The notes under the pieces: generated by a model
What the model was told of the DNA's origin: nothing
Seen by the model: the letters and a program-made list of their open reading frames with translations, nothing else
The model's database searches: none
Shown: piece after piece, positions 25,769-35,486 of the stretch
How positions within the stretch are numbered: position 1 is the stretch's first letter
How the letters are laid out: the number at the start of each line of letters is the position of its first letter
Program-made: the position numbers and the translations under genes
Origin: Bacteroidia bacterium
GTDB taxonomy: Bacteria > Bacteroidota > Bacteroidia > Bacteroidales > GWA2-32-17
Length of the DNA: 64,000 nucleotides
Direction of reading: 5' to 3'
Assembly: GCA_016218155.1 (NCBI GenBank)
Contig: JACREQ010000011.1
Coordinates: forward strand, 109,103-173,102

Positions 25769-26227
25769 ATGATACAAAGAATTCAAACGGTTTTTTTGTT
25801 TTTTGCATTTGCTTTTCAGCTTGCTATGATTTTTTTACCCGTTGCTTCATATATATTACCAGATAAAATGGTTATTGATTTTTTATTTGCAGACATGAAA
25901 TCTGAATCTATACTTGATTTGCAATCGGTTTCTTTGTTCTCGTTAATATTATTGATAATTAATTCAATAATGTTATTAATAAATATTTTCTTGTTTGGTA
26001 ATAGAAAATTACAAATGAAATCATGTCTGATAAATATTGTTCTGCTTGTTTTATTTCAACTTCTTTTAATCTATTTTGTATGGGATTCGGGGCAGATGAA
26101 AGATGTTTTAACTAATTATAAAATTTCAATAGCTTTTCCTTTAGTATCAGCAATACTTGCTTATTTTGCTTATCGATTTATTAGAAAGGATGAGAAATTA
26201 ATTCGTTCTATTGATCGAATAAGATAA
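25769..26227 (+). CDS. DUF4293-family membrane protein
   Basis: A 152-residue protein with four membrane helices (about 7-27, 50-78, 86-105, 118-138). The opening MIQRIQTVFLFFAF is characteristic of DUF4293, a family restricted to Bacteroidota and usually found singly. Its function is unknown. It lies 14 bp ahead of the PAS sensor gene, so the two may be co-transcribed. Confidence 0.8.
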   Translation: MIQRIQTVFLFFAFAFQLAMIFLPVASYILPDKMVIDFLFADMKSESILDLQSVSLFSLILLIINSIMLLINIFLFGNRKLQMKSCLINIVLLVLFQLLLIYFVWDSGQMKDVLTNYKISIAFPLVSAILAYFAYRFIRKDEKLIRSIDRIR

Positions 26228-26241
26228 ACACTAATCCAATC

Positions 26242-28065
26242 ATGAAAATAAATATTAAAAATAATTGGAAGTTAAAAGTTACAGGGGTTTTCTTTTTGAC
26301 ATCATTAATTGTACTTTCATTATTCTCAGATTTTTTTCTTGATATAGCTATTCAAAATACTGTAGTTTGGTATCTTGTTCAAACATATCGCTGGTTTTTT
26401 ATTTTGGTATCCCTTTCTGTAATATTGTTTTTTTTATTAGGTAAACCATATAATAAATTTAAAGAATTAGAAGATTCATTAAAAGTAAGTAGAAAGAATT
26501 ACAGGCTTGTTGTTGATAATTTAAAGGATGACTATTTCTTTTACAGACATGAAAAAGGTAAACCTTTTAAATACTTAAGTTCGTCTGTAACTAACGTACT
26601 TGGATTTTCAAAAGTAGATTTTGTTGAAACTTTTAGAAAAGTAGGAGCTTCAAAATTATACGACGATTGCTTTGACAGACATAATCAGCTTGCATATAAT
26701 GATCTTAAGCAACCCCCTTTTGAAGTAGAGGTAAAAAATAATAACGGTGCCATTAGTTATTTGGAAATTAAAGAAATACCTGTAAAGAATGAAGAAGGGG
26801 AATTAATTGCAATTGAAGGTATTGCAAGAAATATTACAAGATATCGTAAAGCTGAAAATGAATTGATTGAAAGAGAAAATAAATATCATACACTTTTTGA
26901 GTCTGCAAATGATGCTTACTTAATAATTAAAGATGATAAGTTTATTGATTGTAATCAGAAGAGTTTGGATCTTTATCAATCAAGCCTTGAAGATTTGATT
27001 ATGCATACCCCATTTCATTACAGATTCTCACCTACTTTTCAACCAAATGGTCGTTCATCAAGAGAAATGGCAAGAGAAAAAATTGACCTCGCATTAAGCA
27101 ATAAGCCACAATTTTTTGAATGGACGCATATTAAAAATGGAAAAGAACCATTTGATACCGAAGTTACATTAAATAAATTTTCTTTTAACAAAGAAGATTA
27201 TGTTTTAGCGGTTGTTCGTGACATTACACAAAGAAAACAAATTGAAAAAGCTATTCTGGAGCAGGAAAGAAGCTATCATTTAATATTTGACAATAGTCCG
27301 TTTGGAATTTTTTATTTTTCAAATGAGGGTATTATCAGTGATTGTAATGAGAAATATGAAAATATTCTTCTTCTTCCAAGAAATGAAATTATTGGTTTTA
27401 ACCTACTGGAAACCGAATATAATAAGGATTTTAAAGAATCTATTAAGTCTTGCTTACAAGGCGAGAAAAATACATTTACTGGAAATTACTTTATCAATAA
27501 AAACCAGTCTTTATATTTAAATGCAATTTTTACGCCTGTTTATAGTTCAGATAACCAATTACCTGGTGGTTTTTGCATGATTCACGAACTTACTGATAAT
27601 GCATTTTTACTTGAAAAAAGCAGGATGAATGAAGTAAACTTCAGAGAGATTTTAGATAATTCACGTCAGATTCTTTATAAATTAAATATAAAAACCGGTA
27701 ATTACGAATATATAAGTTCTGCATTAGCACAACTATTAGGTTTTACTCCAGAGGAGTTTTATTCTATGAATGCAGGCGAAATAATGTCATTATTGCATCC
27801 TGATGATATAGGTAAAGCAGAAAATATTATTGCAAAAATGGTTAAGGCTATTCCTCAGTTGCAAACAGAATTTATTATTGAATACAGAATAAGACATAAA
27901 AAAGGAGAATATCGTTGGGTAAGTGATAAATATAAAGTTGTAAGCGATGAATCAGGAAAAGATTCATATATAATAGGAAATGTTATGGATATTACCCAGC
28001 TTAAAGAAGCTGAAGAGGCACTTAACATTTATTTGAAAAACACATCTGGTAAGGGCATTAGATAA
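26242..28065 (+). CDS. Membrane-anchored multi-PAS sensor without output domain
   Basis: A 607-residue protein. Two N-terminal membrane helices (about 12-32 and 44-67) are followed by four PAS/PAC units: about 85-205 (ends GIARNITRYRKAENEL), 215-335 (ends VVRDITQRKQIEKA), 340-455 and 465-595 (ends VMDITQLKEAEEAL). After the last PAC helix the protein stops within about 12 residues. No HisKA, HATPase, GGDEF or SpoIIE domain is present, and the 172 bp downstream do not encode one. It is therefore a sensor that must signal through a partner; the hybrid kinase gene beginning 173 bp downstream is the obvious candidate. Confidence 0.8.
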   Translation: MKINIKNNWKLKVTGVFFLTSLIVLSLFSDFFLDIAIQNTVVWYLVQTYRWFFILVSLSVILFFLLGKPYNKFKELEDSLKVSRKNYRLVVDNLKDDYFFYRHEKGKPFKYLSSSVTNVLGFSKVDFVETFRKVGASKLYDDCFDRHNQLAYNDLKQPPFEVEVKNNNGAISYLEIKEIPVKNEEGELIAIEGIARNITRYRKAENELIERENKYHTLFESANDAYLIIKDDKFIDCNQKSLDLYQSSLEDLIMHTPFHYRFSPTFQPNGRSSREMAREKIDLALSNKPQFFEWTHIKNGKEPFDTEVTLNKFSFNKEDYVLAVVRDITQRKQIEKAILEQERSYHLIFDNSPFGIFYFSNEGIISDCNEKYENILLLPRNEIIGFNLLETEYNKDFKESIKSCLQGEKNTFTGNYFINKNQSLYLNAIFTPVYSSDNQLPGGFCMIHELTDNAFLLEKSRMNEVNFREILDNSRQILYKLNIKTGNYEYISSALAQLLGFTPEEFYSMNAGEIMSLLHPDDIGKAENIIAKMVKAIPQLQTEFIIEYRIRHKKGEYRWVSDKYKVVSDESGKDSYIIGNVMDITQLKEAEEALNIYLKNTSGKGIR

Positions 28066-28237
28066 AAGTTATCTGTATTATTGTTTATTATTATATTGTA
28101 AAAAATTAGCCTTTACCAAATAATTACATATGTTGACATTTGTTTTTTATTATTATATGGAATTTTCATATATTGTAATGTCTTAATTATGATATTCGTT
28201 TGACGGAAAATATTATTATTGATAACAATATATTATC

Positions 28238-30709
28238 ATGAATAAAATAAAAGAAATTAACACAAAACACGGTTCTGACGCAGAATTTCTGATTACACTA
28301 CAAAAAGAAATTGCAAATGAATTAAGTATTACATTAAGTTTACGTGAAGCAGTTCATGTATTACTTGAACATCTTATAAGAATAGATTGTTTCTTTGGAG
28401 GTGCTGTATATATTTTATCATCAAATAATGACTTGCAATTTGAATATGAAATCGGATTGCCTTCATCATTTAAGTCGACTGCAAATATTTTTAAAAATTC
28501 TTCGCCTGAAGTTGAACTTGCATTGAGTGAGCATATAAGTTTAATAAAAAAATCAGATAATCGTGATGAGTTTTTAATTTTTGATAGTATCAGTAAAGCA
28601 AATTCTTTTATAACAGCACCTGTAAAACTTAATCGAGAAATTGTAGCTCTTTTAGTTTTAATTTCTGAAAAAGAAGGAACTCCCGCAAATATTGTTACAG
28701 AAACAGTTGAGGCAGTAAGTGCAAAAATTGGAGGTGTTATCGGTCGTTTAGATTCTGAAAATTTACTTCGTGAACATCAAACTAATTTTGAGAGTTTGTT
28801 TAAGGGAATAAACGATATGTTGTTTATTGTTAATACCGATGGCAGAATAATTCATTTTAACCCTATTGCTGCACAAAAATTAGGATATTCTGATGAAGAT
28901 CTTTCTAATATGTACATAAGTCAGATTCACCCTGCAGAACTTTCATTTGATATTAAAAATACTCTTGAAAAAGCATTTAAAGGAAAAACAATGCTTTCAT
29001 TTTTTCCTTTACTATCTGCTACCGGAGAAATGATTGCATCAGAAACTACTTATTCTCTTGGTAAATGGGATGGAAAAGATATGCTTTTTCTTGTGGTAAG
29101 AGACATGCGTGAAAGAAAAGCTGCACAAGAAGAAATAACTATCGAACGGAAAAAAGCTGAAGAAGCAAACAAAGCCAAAACAGTTTTCCTTGCAAATATG
29201 AGCCATGCTTTCAGAATTCCAATGAATTCAATAATAGGCATGTCAGAATTATTATTAAAAACAGATCTTACAAAAAAGCAATTTAATTTTTTAAATGTTA
29301 TAATTAAGTCAGCTGAAAATTTAATGGTTATTGTAAACGATTTGCTGGATATTTCTAAAATTGAATCAGGTGAAATTGCATTACAGAATAAAACATTTAG
29401 TCTTAAAGATGTTATATCATCAGTTATTAATAATCAGTTTTATAATGTAAGGTCGAAGGGAATAGAATTATTATCAGACTATGTTGTTTATGGCGATGAT
29501 TATTATGTAAAGGGAGATTCGGCAAGGTTAAATCAGATTCTTTTAAATTTAGTTGAAAATGCAATAAAATATACAGAAAAAGGTAAAGTCGAAATAAAAG
29601 TCGCTAAGCAATCAGGATGTAATGAGTATTGTACTTTTAATTTCGAAGTTTCTGATACTGGTATAGGTATAACAACCGAACGAATGAAAGAGATTATTGG
29701 TAGTTTTGCTAACAACCGACCAATATCTACAGAAACAAGTGGTGGATCGGGTCTAGGATTAGTTATTTCTAATAAACTTATTGAATTAATGGGAGGTAAA
29801 TTAGAAATATCTAGTATACCAGAAAGAGGATCAGTGTTTTCATTTAAAATTAAATTTTCATTAAGCGAGGAGGGTGATTTGTTTTTGGAAGAAGATGCTA
29901 ATGATAAAATGAATTTTAATTCAATTGATAAAATTAGAGTTTTATTAGCAGAAGATCAGGTTTTTAATCAGATGGTAGTTCAGTCGATGATTGAAGACTG
30001 GGGATTTGAGATTGACATTGTTGAAAATGGATTAGGTGTTATTGAGAAACTAAAAACAACAAGATATGACGTGGTGTTAATGGATATTCAAATGCCCATA
30101 ATGGATGGAGTTGAGGCAACACGTCAAATTAGAAAAGACTTTAAAAAACCTGTTAGTGAAACACCAATAATTGCAATTACTGCGAATGCTTATAGCGAAG
30201 ATCATAGGAAATATATAGAAGCTGGAATGAATGATACTATATCAAAACCTTTTAAATCACAAGTATTATTTCATAAAATTGCTAATTCTTTAGGTATGGC
30301 AAATGCTAATTTTTCTCATAGCCACGAAAGATTTAATGATAATGATGTGATACTTAATTCAAGAGATGAAAATCTGTTTGATTTGTCGGTTCTTAAAGGA
30401 ATCTCAAAAGGAAGTAAGCAAACAATTGAAAAAATGCTGACTGTTTTTATTGAGAAAACATTAGAGGAAATGGGTCAGATAAAAACTGCAACTGAAAATC
30501 AGAATTGGCAACAAATTACTACTATAGCGCATAAAATGAAGCCGGCTCTTTCTTATCTTGGAATGAAACTTCTTGAAAATAAAATAAACGAAATTCAAAG
30601 GTTGGCAAAAGAGATGAAAGAGGTTGAAAAAATACCGCCAATTGTACAGCTTTCTGAACAATTGTTAAATAAAATAATATTGCTTCTTAAGAAAGAGATT
30701 GCCAGCTAA
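28238..30709 (+). CDS. Hybrid histidine kinase (GAF-PAS-HisKA-HATPase-REC-HPt) with altered H-box
   Basis: An 823-residue cytoplasmic protein. GAF-like (about 15-170), PAS (about 182-295), HisKA (about 312-378), HATPase (430-540; N-box LVENAIKY, G1 SDTGIGI, G2 GGSGLGLVIS), receiver (566-685; Asp616 in VLMDIQMP, Lys670) and HPt (about 715-815; His765 in TIAHKMKPALSYLG). The H-box reads MSHAFRIPMNS instead of the usual SHEIRTPMN. His323 is kept, but the H+1 acid (autokinase base) is Ala324 and the H+4 Thr (phosphatase) is Ile327. ATP-binding, receiver and HPt motifs all look intact. Its partner is probably the PAS sensor just upstream. Confidence 0.9.
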   Translation: MNKIKEINTKHGSDAEFLITLQKEIANELSITLSLREAVHVLLEHLIRIDCFFGGAVYILSSNNDLQFEYEIGLPSSFKSTANIFKNSSPEVELALSEHISLIKKSDNRDEFLIFDSISKANSFITAPVKLNREIVALLVLISEKEGTPANIVTETVEAVSAKIGGVIGRLDSENLLREHQTNFESLFKGINDMLFIVNTDGRIIHFNPIAAQKLGYSDEDLSNMYISQIHPAELSFDIKNTLEKAFKGKTMLSFFPLLSATGEMIASETTYSLGKWDGKDMLFLVVRDMRERKAAQEEITIERKKAEEANKAKTVFLANMSHAFRIPMNSIIGMSELLLKTDLTKKQFNFLNVIIKSAENLMVIVNDLLDISKIESGEIALQNKTFSLKDVISSVINNQFYNVRSKGIELLSDYVVYGDDYYVKGDSARLNQILLNLVENAIKYTEKGKVEIKVAKQSGCNEYCTFNFEVSDTGIGITTERMKEIIGSFANNRPISTETSGGSGLGLVISNKLIELMGGKLEISSIPERGSVFSFKIKFSLSEEGDLFLEEDANDKMNFNSIDKIRVLLAEDQVFNQMVVQSMIEDWGFEIDIVENGLGVIEKLKTTRYDVVLMDIQMPIMDGVEATRQIRKDFKKPVSETPIIAITANAYSEDHRKYIEAGMNDTISKPFKSQVLFHKIANSLGMANANFSHSHERFNDNDVILNSRDENLFDLSVLKGISKGSKQTIEKMLTVFIEKTLEEMGQIKTATENQNWQQITTIAHKMKPALSYLGMKLLENKINEIQRLAKEMKEVEKIPPIVQLSEQLLNKIILLLKKEIAS

Positions 30710-30740
30710 AAATACAGATTAATATTTATTTAATACTAAT

Positions 30741-31256
30741 ATGGCGTTGATTATAGAACTGAGAGGGATTAAACCTATATTTGGTAAAGATTGTTTTTTT
30801 GCAGAAAATGCTACAGTTGTTGGAGATGTTGTTATGGGCGACGAATGTAGTGTTTGGTTTAATGCAGTAGTAAGGGGAGATGTAAATACAATTCGAATTG
30901 GAAATAAAGTAAATATTCAGGATGGAGCAATAGTACACGTCACTTATAAGAAAGCACCAACAGTAATTGGTAACAATGTATCAATTGCACATAATGCGAT
31001 TGTACATGGTTGTACTATTCACGACAATGTTCTAATTGGAATGGGAGCAATTGTTATGGACGGTGCAATAATTCATAGTAATTCAGTTATTGCAGCAGGA
31101 GCTGTAGTTTCTGAAAATACAGTCGTAGAAGAAGGCTCAGTTTACGCAGGCATACCTGCTAAAAAAATTAAGAATGTAGATCCTTCTTTAGTTGTCGGAC
31201 AAATAGAAAGAATAGCAAATAGCTATACAATGTATGCTAGTTGGTATAAAGAATAA
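30741..31256 (+). CDS. Gamma-carbonic anhydrase family protein
   Basis: A 171-residue left-handed beta-helix protein with hexapeptide repeats. RGDVNTIRIGNKVNIQDG, VHVTY, and SIAHNAIVHGCTIHD give the expected zinc-binding histidines (about 71, 88 and 93), shared between subunits of the trimer. It belongs to the YrdA/CaiE group, whose members are carbonic anhydrases or acyltransferase-like proteins. Activity cannot be told from the sequence. It lies 31 bp after the hybrid kinase but probably has no functional link to it. Confidence 0.85.
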   Translation: MALIIELRGIKPIFGKDCFFAENATVVGDVVMGDECSVWFNAVVRGDVNTIRIGNKVNIQDGAIVHVTYKKAPTVIGNNVSIAHNAIVHGCTIHDNVLIGMGAIVMDGAIIHSNSVIAAGAVVSENTVVEEGSVYAGIPAKKIKNVDPSLVVGQIERIANSYTMYASWYKE

Positions 31257-31283
31257 AGAGAACTAATATTAAATTAATTCTCT
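31257..31283. terminator. Hairpin between convergent genes
   Basis: AGAGAACTAAT (31257-31267) pairs with ATTAATTCTCT (31273-31283) with one mismatch. It sits directly after the carbonic anhydrase stop. No long T-run follows, so it is a weak call. Confidence 0.4.
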
Positions 31284-31309
31284 TCCTGTTTTACTAAATA
31301 AGCTATTGC

Positions 31310-31669
31310 TTAAATATTCTGAAGTTCCCTTGAGATTCTGGCTAATTCGTCTTTAACCTGTTTCATTCCAACCAAGCCGCCGGCTATACCATTTGTTCCT
31401 TTTACTACAGTTACTTTTACTGTATCAGGTTCATTAGCATATGTTTTTGCCTGAAAAAGAAAATGTTTAGCAAAAGCACCAAACAATATTCTCATGGTTT
31501 TATTTCCTTTTTCGTATGTAGCATTACCTGGAATGCCATCTTTTAATTTATAGCCTGAAGATTTAAAAAATTTATCTACTTCGGTATTTAATGCTTCCTG
31601 AGTAATTCCTGAATATAGGTTTACACATGAGTCACCGTTTAGAGTTTCGTTTTGTTTGAAGTATTTCAT
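31310..31669 (-). CDS. Conserved-looking small protein, unknown
   Basis: A 119-residue protein without signal peptide or membrane segment. It contains an alpha/beta region with 'GNATYEKGNKTMRILFGAF' and a glycine-rich GTNGIAGGLVGMKQVKDEL followed by an amphipathic C-terminal helix. I do not recognise the family. It follows the OmpA/PD40 gene by 19 bp on the same strand and is likely co-transcribed with it. Confidence 0.6.
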   Translation of the reverse strand: MKYFKQNETLNGDSCVNLYSGITQEALNTEVDKFFKSSGYKLKDGIPGNATYEKGNKTMRILFGAFAKHFLFQAKTYANEPDTVKVTVVKGTNGIAGGLVGMKQVKDELARISRELQNI

Positions 31670-31688
31670 AGCTGAAAATATTTATGGG

Positions 31689-33827
31689 TTATTTTTTCAT
31701 GATCTTAAATTCAACACGACGGTTCATTGCGCGACCTTCTTCATCGGTATTAAATGCTACAGGACGGCTTTCACCATAACCAACAACAGTAATGCGTTTT
31801 GTGTCAACGCCTTTGCCGATTAAATAGGTAGCAACAGACTGAGCTCTTTTTTCTGAAAGTTTCTGATTTGTAACGTCAGATCCAGAATCATCGGTATGTC
31901 CGCCAATTTCAATTTCAATATTATTATTTGATTTAAGAAAATCTGCAGTACGGTCAAGTTCAGGGAATGATTCAGGTAATAATGTTGCTTTAGCAAATTC
32001 AAAGAAAATATTATTAAGTCTAACAACTGATCCTACTTCAATTGGCGACATTCTTAACATTTCGTCTTCAATTTCAGTATATTCTTTTACATCACTTAAA
32101 TCAATGTTTTTGTTAACTTCAAAGAAACCCAGACCAATAGCACGGAATCCGTATTTTTTACCTGCCGGAAGTATAATTTTAAATTCACCGGTATTAGGGT
32201 CGGTACGAGCAATTGCAGCTTCTTTTCCACTTGGTAATTCTTCAACAATTATTCTGGCGTCAACAGGTTGATTAGTTTTTTCATTTATAACTTTTCCTGA
32301 AATTAAAACTACAGGATTAGGTTTAATCTTAGTAGGAAGTTTTATTCTGAAAATATCATTTTTACCAATAGATTTATTTGAAGTTGAGAAAAATGCAAAC
32401 TCACCTGATGCTGGAATATTATATTTAGAATCTGATGAAGCGCTGTTTAATTTTGCGCCTAAATTTTGTGGTTCACTCCAGTTTTGCCATGTGTCATCTA
32501 AACGGGTTGTAACAAAAATATCTTCTAATCCATATCCTGATATTCCTGCTGTAGAAAAATATAATGTTACTCCATCAGCAGCCAAAAATGGGCTATAATC
32601 ATTTACACATGAATTAATCATTGGACCTAGATTAATTGGTTTTGACCATTTATTATCTCCTTTACGGAAACTTACATAAATGTCGAGTTCGCCATAAGAA
32701 TCGTTTTTCTCAATAGCCATAAGAAGATATTTTCCGTCATTAGAAAGAAAATAATTAGCAAATGGATTTAGATTTAAAAAGTCATCAATAACTTGCTTCT
32801 CAGGTAATGCCCAACCTTGTTTTGTTTTATAGGTTAAAGAAACTCCTGCACCAGTTGAACCATCTTTGTTGTATAAATTGCCAACTAACAGAGAGTTGCC
32901 GTCAGGGGTAATTGATTGTACAAAATTATTAAACTTATTATTTAAAGGTGCTGCAATATTTTTTGCAGGTAGCCATTTGCCATTATCATCTTTTTTAGAA
33001 TACCATATATCATCTTCATCATTAAAACCGCCAGCATTTTCAGGATGTAATTTTCTACAGAAATAAATGGTTTTGCCATCAGGAGAAATCATTGGAGCAA
33101 CCTCGTCATAAATTGAATTAATTGATTCGCCTAAATTTTCTGCAATAGTTGGAAATTCTACCATAGGAATTAAATTAATACTCCATGTAATAGAATCTTT
33201 ATTTTCTGAAACTCCAATAGCATCAATCTGATTACTACCGATTACTGCAATAGGATCAAGCCTTACTTCAACTTCAGAAACGTAGAACTCTGTTGCCTGT
33301 GGCAAAATAATATTCATCATCCTACATTTTATACCTAAATTTTGTGCAGGTTTTTCATAAATAACCTGTTGTTCGCCTTTAACACCATATACAGTAACTT
33401 TAGTAACTGCACCGGGGTTAAAGCTTTCTGCAATAGCAACTTGCTGAACCCTTGAAGGGTTTTCATAACTTACTCTGATGTAAGTATCATTGTCAGATTC
33501 TTTACCGTCTTTTTCTTTAACGCACCATGCGGTTTTTGCATCTCCACCAATTGGTAATACATTAGGTTTCCCTAAAACCTGATAAGCGGCCTTTTCTTTT
33601 TTTGAAAATTGCGATGAGAAGTTGACCACTTTAGATGCCCATCTTACGTTAACTATCTTGTTTTTATTGACTTGCAAGAGCGAGTCTTTAATTAATGCTG
33701 CTTGCCATTTTACCTGATTACTATCAAGAGCATTCTTATTTGTCTGATTAATAACTTCAACTTCTGTTTGCGAAAACAAATTAAAAGCCGCAAAAGTAAT
33801 AAGTAAGAAACTAAGGATTAATCTCAT
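31689..33827 (-). CDS. Outer-membrane OmpA-family protein with PD40 beta-propeller
   Basis: A 712-residue protein. Signal peptide (1-19); a discoidin-like beta-sandwich (about 50-200, VQQVAIAESFNPGAVTKVTVYG); a PD40/WD40-like propeller (about 235-510, repeated 'DGKTIYF', 'DGVTLYFST' blades); a carboxypeptidase-regulatory-like domain (about 520-590); and a C-terminal OmpA peptidoglycan-binding domain (about 600-712, IGGHTDDSGSD ... RRVEFKI). It is probably a periplasmic/outer-membrane anchor linking envelope complexes to peptidoglycan. It resembles T9SS-associated PorE in its parts but lacks the TPR section. Nothing else in the context assigns a partner. Confidence 0.88.
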   Translation of the reverse strand: MRLILSFLLITFAAFNLFSQTEVEVINQTNKNALDSNQVKWQAALIKDSLLQVNKNKIVNVRWASKVVNFSSQFSKKEKAAYQVLGKPNVLPIGGDAKTAWCVKEKDGKESDNDTYIRVSYENPSRVQQVAIAESFNPGAVTKVTVYGVKGEQQVIYEKPAQNLGIKCRMMNIILPQATEFYVSEVEVRLDPIAVIGSNQIDAIGVSENKDSITWSINLIPMVEFPTIAENLGESINSIYDEVAPMISPDGKTIYFCRKLHPENAGGFNDEDDIWYSKKDDNGKWLPAKNIAAPLNNKFNNFVQSITPDGNSLLVGNLYNKDGSTGAGVSLTYKTKQGWALPEKQVIDDFLNLNPFANYFLSNDGKYLLMAIEKNDSYGELDIYVSFRKGDNKWSKPINLGPMINSCVNDYSPFLAADGVTLYFSTAGISGYGLEDIFVTTRLDDTWQNWSEPQNLGAKLNSASSDSKYNIPASGEFAFFSTSNKSIGKNDIFRIKLPTKIKPNPVVLISGKVINEKTNQPVDARIIVEELPSGKEAAIARTDPNTGEFKIILPAGKKYGFRAIGLGFFEVNKNIDLSDVKEYTEIEDEMLRMSPIEVGSVVRLNNIFFEFAKATLLPESFPELDRTADFLKSNNNIEIEIGGHTDDSGSDVTNQKLSEKRAQSVATYLIGKGVDTKRITVVGYGESRPVAFNTDEEGRAMNRRVEFKIMKK

Positions 33828-33886
33828 AGTAGTTTGTTGTTACAAAAATTTAATTTAAACAAATTAACACAACTTCTTTCAATTTA

Positions 33887-33894
33887 CAAAATTA
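33887..33894 (-). promoter_or_regulatory. -7 element of the OmpA/PD40 gene
   Basis: Minus-strand TAATTTTG matches TAnnTTTG and lies 59 bp before the ATG at 33827. Confidence 0.4.
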
Positions 33895-33939
33895 GAGTAC
33901 TTTTTTTTGAAAAAGATACAATTTATAAATAAAAACTTT

Positions 33940-33947
33940 TAACTTTG
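33940..33947 (+). promoter_or_regulatory. -7 element of tRNA-Leu
   Basis: TAACTTTG is a full -7 match ending 12 bp before the mature tRNA 5' end, as expected for a tRNA gene with a short leader. Confidence 0.5.
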
Positions 33948-33959
33948 CAACCGTTTTTT

Positions 33960-34041
33960 GCGGGTGTGGCGGAATTGGCAGACGCTCCAGACTTAGGATC
34001 TGGTGCCGCAAGGTGTGGGGGTTCGAGTCCCTTCACCCGCA
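33960..34041 (+). tRNA. tRNA-Leu (anticodon UAG)
   Basis: A complete type II tRNA. Acceptor stem GCGGGTG/CACCCGC with discriminator A at 34041; D-arm with GGCGGAATTGGCAGAC; anticodon stem CCAGA/TCTGG enclosing loop CTTAGGA (anticodon TAG); a long variable arm; and T-loop GGTTCGAGTCC. CCA is not encoded. Confidence 0.97.
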
Positions 34042-34062
34042 CATATAAAAACTGAAAAATGG

Positions 34063-34094
34063 AACCGCTGCAAATATCAATTTGCGGCGGTTTT
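34063..34094 (+). terminator. Hairpin after tRNA-Leu
   Basis: A 13-bp stem with one G-U pair (34063-34075 with 34080-34092, loop ATCA) is followed by a short T-run. It separates the tRNA from tig and could be a terminator or attenuator. Confidence 0.6.
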
Positions 34095-34117
34095 AAAATT
34101 AAAAATTTAGATAAGCA

Positions 34118-35464
34118 ATGAATATTACAAAGACCGACATCGACGCATTAAATGCAATTTTGAATGTAAAAATTGAAAAAGCTGACTACGAAGAGAAAGT
34201 TGAGAAAGCAATGCGCGACATCAGAAAAAAAGCAAGTATTAAAGGCTTTAGACCAGGAATGGTTCCTACAGGGTTAGTAAAAAAGATGTATGGTAAAAAT
34301 GTATTAATTGATGAAGTAAATAAGATTTTATCTGATTCGCTTTGGAATTATGTTGTAGAAAATAAAATTAATATTCTTGGCGAACCTTTAGCAAATGATA
34401 ATAATCTAGATAAAATTGATTTAGATAATGAGCCAACTTTCGAATTTTCTTTTGAAATTGGGCTTTCACCTGTTATTGATGTTAAAATTGACAAAAAAGT
34501 AAAACTTCCAAAGTATAATTTATCTGTTGATCAGGAATCAATTGATAATTTTAAAACTTATTATACCAGAAATTACGGATCATATATGCCTACCGATCAA
34601 AGCGATGAAAAATCAATGCTTAAAGGGCGTATGGCACAGTTAAATGATGAAGGTAAAGAATTTGAAGGCGGTATAGTTAACGAGGAATCAAAAATGCTTG
34701 TTTCTGTTATTAAAGATGAAGAAATTAAAAAGCAATTTATTGGTTTAGCTGTTAATCAGTATGTAAGCTTTGATATTAATAAGGCATTTCCAAATGATGA
34801 TGAAATAGCAGGTTTATTAAATCAGAAAAAACAGGATTTAGTATTAACCACAAATAATTTTAGTTTTACAGTAAAAGAGGTTAGTTCTTTTGTTGATGCT
34901 GAAATTAATCAGGAACTTTGGGATAAAATATATGGTAAAGATGTAGTTACTTCTGAAGAACAATTTTTAGAAAAAATATCATCAGAAATAGCTGAAAGCT
35001 ATAAAGCTGAAAGTGAATATAAACTTAAAGCTGATATTCGTGCACAGTTAATGGCACAGGCAACTTTCGAACTTCCAAACGATTTCTTGAAAAAATGGTT
35101 AAAGAAAACCAGTGAGAAAGAACTTACCGATGAGGTATTAGAAAAAGAATATCCTGCATTTCAGGAAGATATTAAATGGCAACTTGTTAAAGAAAAATTT
35201 ATTAAAGAAAACGATTTAAGAATTACTGAAGAAGAAGTTAACGAGTTGGCTAAACAGGTGGCTATGGCGCAGTTCCGTCAATATGGAATGAATAACGTAC
35301 CTGATGAATATCTTGATGAAATGGCAAAAAGAATTTTATCAAGCGAAAAAGAGAAAAAACGTATCGAAGAGAAAAAAGTTGAAGATAAAGTGTTAGAATT
35401 TGTGAAAGAATCAATAAATTTGGAAATAAAAGAAATTACTCCAGAAGAGTTCCGCAAATTGTAA
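34118..35464 (+). CDS. tig: Trigger factor
   Basis: A 448-residue ribosome-bound chaperone for nascent chains. The N-terminal ribosome-binding domain carries [17 protein letters not shown] (the GFRXGXXP loop). The middle PPIase-like domain is divergent, with no strong FKBP active-site signature, as is common in Bacteroidota. The C-terminal arm domain is alpha-helical and charged. It is followed by clpP after 22 bp and then clpX, the widespread tig-clpP-clpX order. Confidence 0.95.
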   Translation: MNITKTDIDALNAILNVKIEKADYEEKVEKAMRDIRKKASIKGFRPGMVPTGLVKKMYGKNVLIDEVNKILSDSLWNYVVENKINILGEPLANDNNLDKIDLDNEPTFEFSFEIGLSPVIDVKIDKKVKLPKYNLSVDQESIDNFKTYYTRNYGSYMPTDQSDEKSMLKGRMAQLNDEGKEFEGGIVNEESKMLVSVIKDEEIKKQFIGLAVNQYVSFDINKAFPNDDEIAGLLNQKKQDLVLTTNNFSFTVKEVSSFVDAEINQELWDKIYGKDVVTSEEQFLEKISSEIAESYKAESEYKLKADIRAQLMAQATFELPNDFLKKWLKKTSEKELTDEVLEKEYPAFQEDIKWQLVKEKFIKENDLRITEEEVNELAKQVAMAQFRQYGMNNVPDEYLDEMAKRILSSEKEKKRIEEKKVEDKVLEFVKESINLEIKEITPEEFRKL

Positions 35465-35486
35465 AAACCAAATTAAAATTAATAAG

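Noticed and set aside
28066..28237. Frameshifted kinase domain after the PAS-only sensor
   Set aside because: The 172-bp gap encodes no HisKA-like motif in any frame, so the sensor is genuinely short.
31689..33827. Calling the OmpA/PD40 protein PorE
   Set aside because: It has PD40, regulatory and OmpA domains but a discoidin-like domain in place of TPRs, so only a family-level call is justified.
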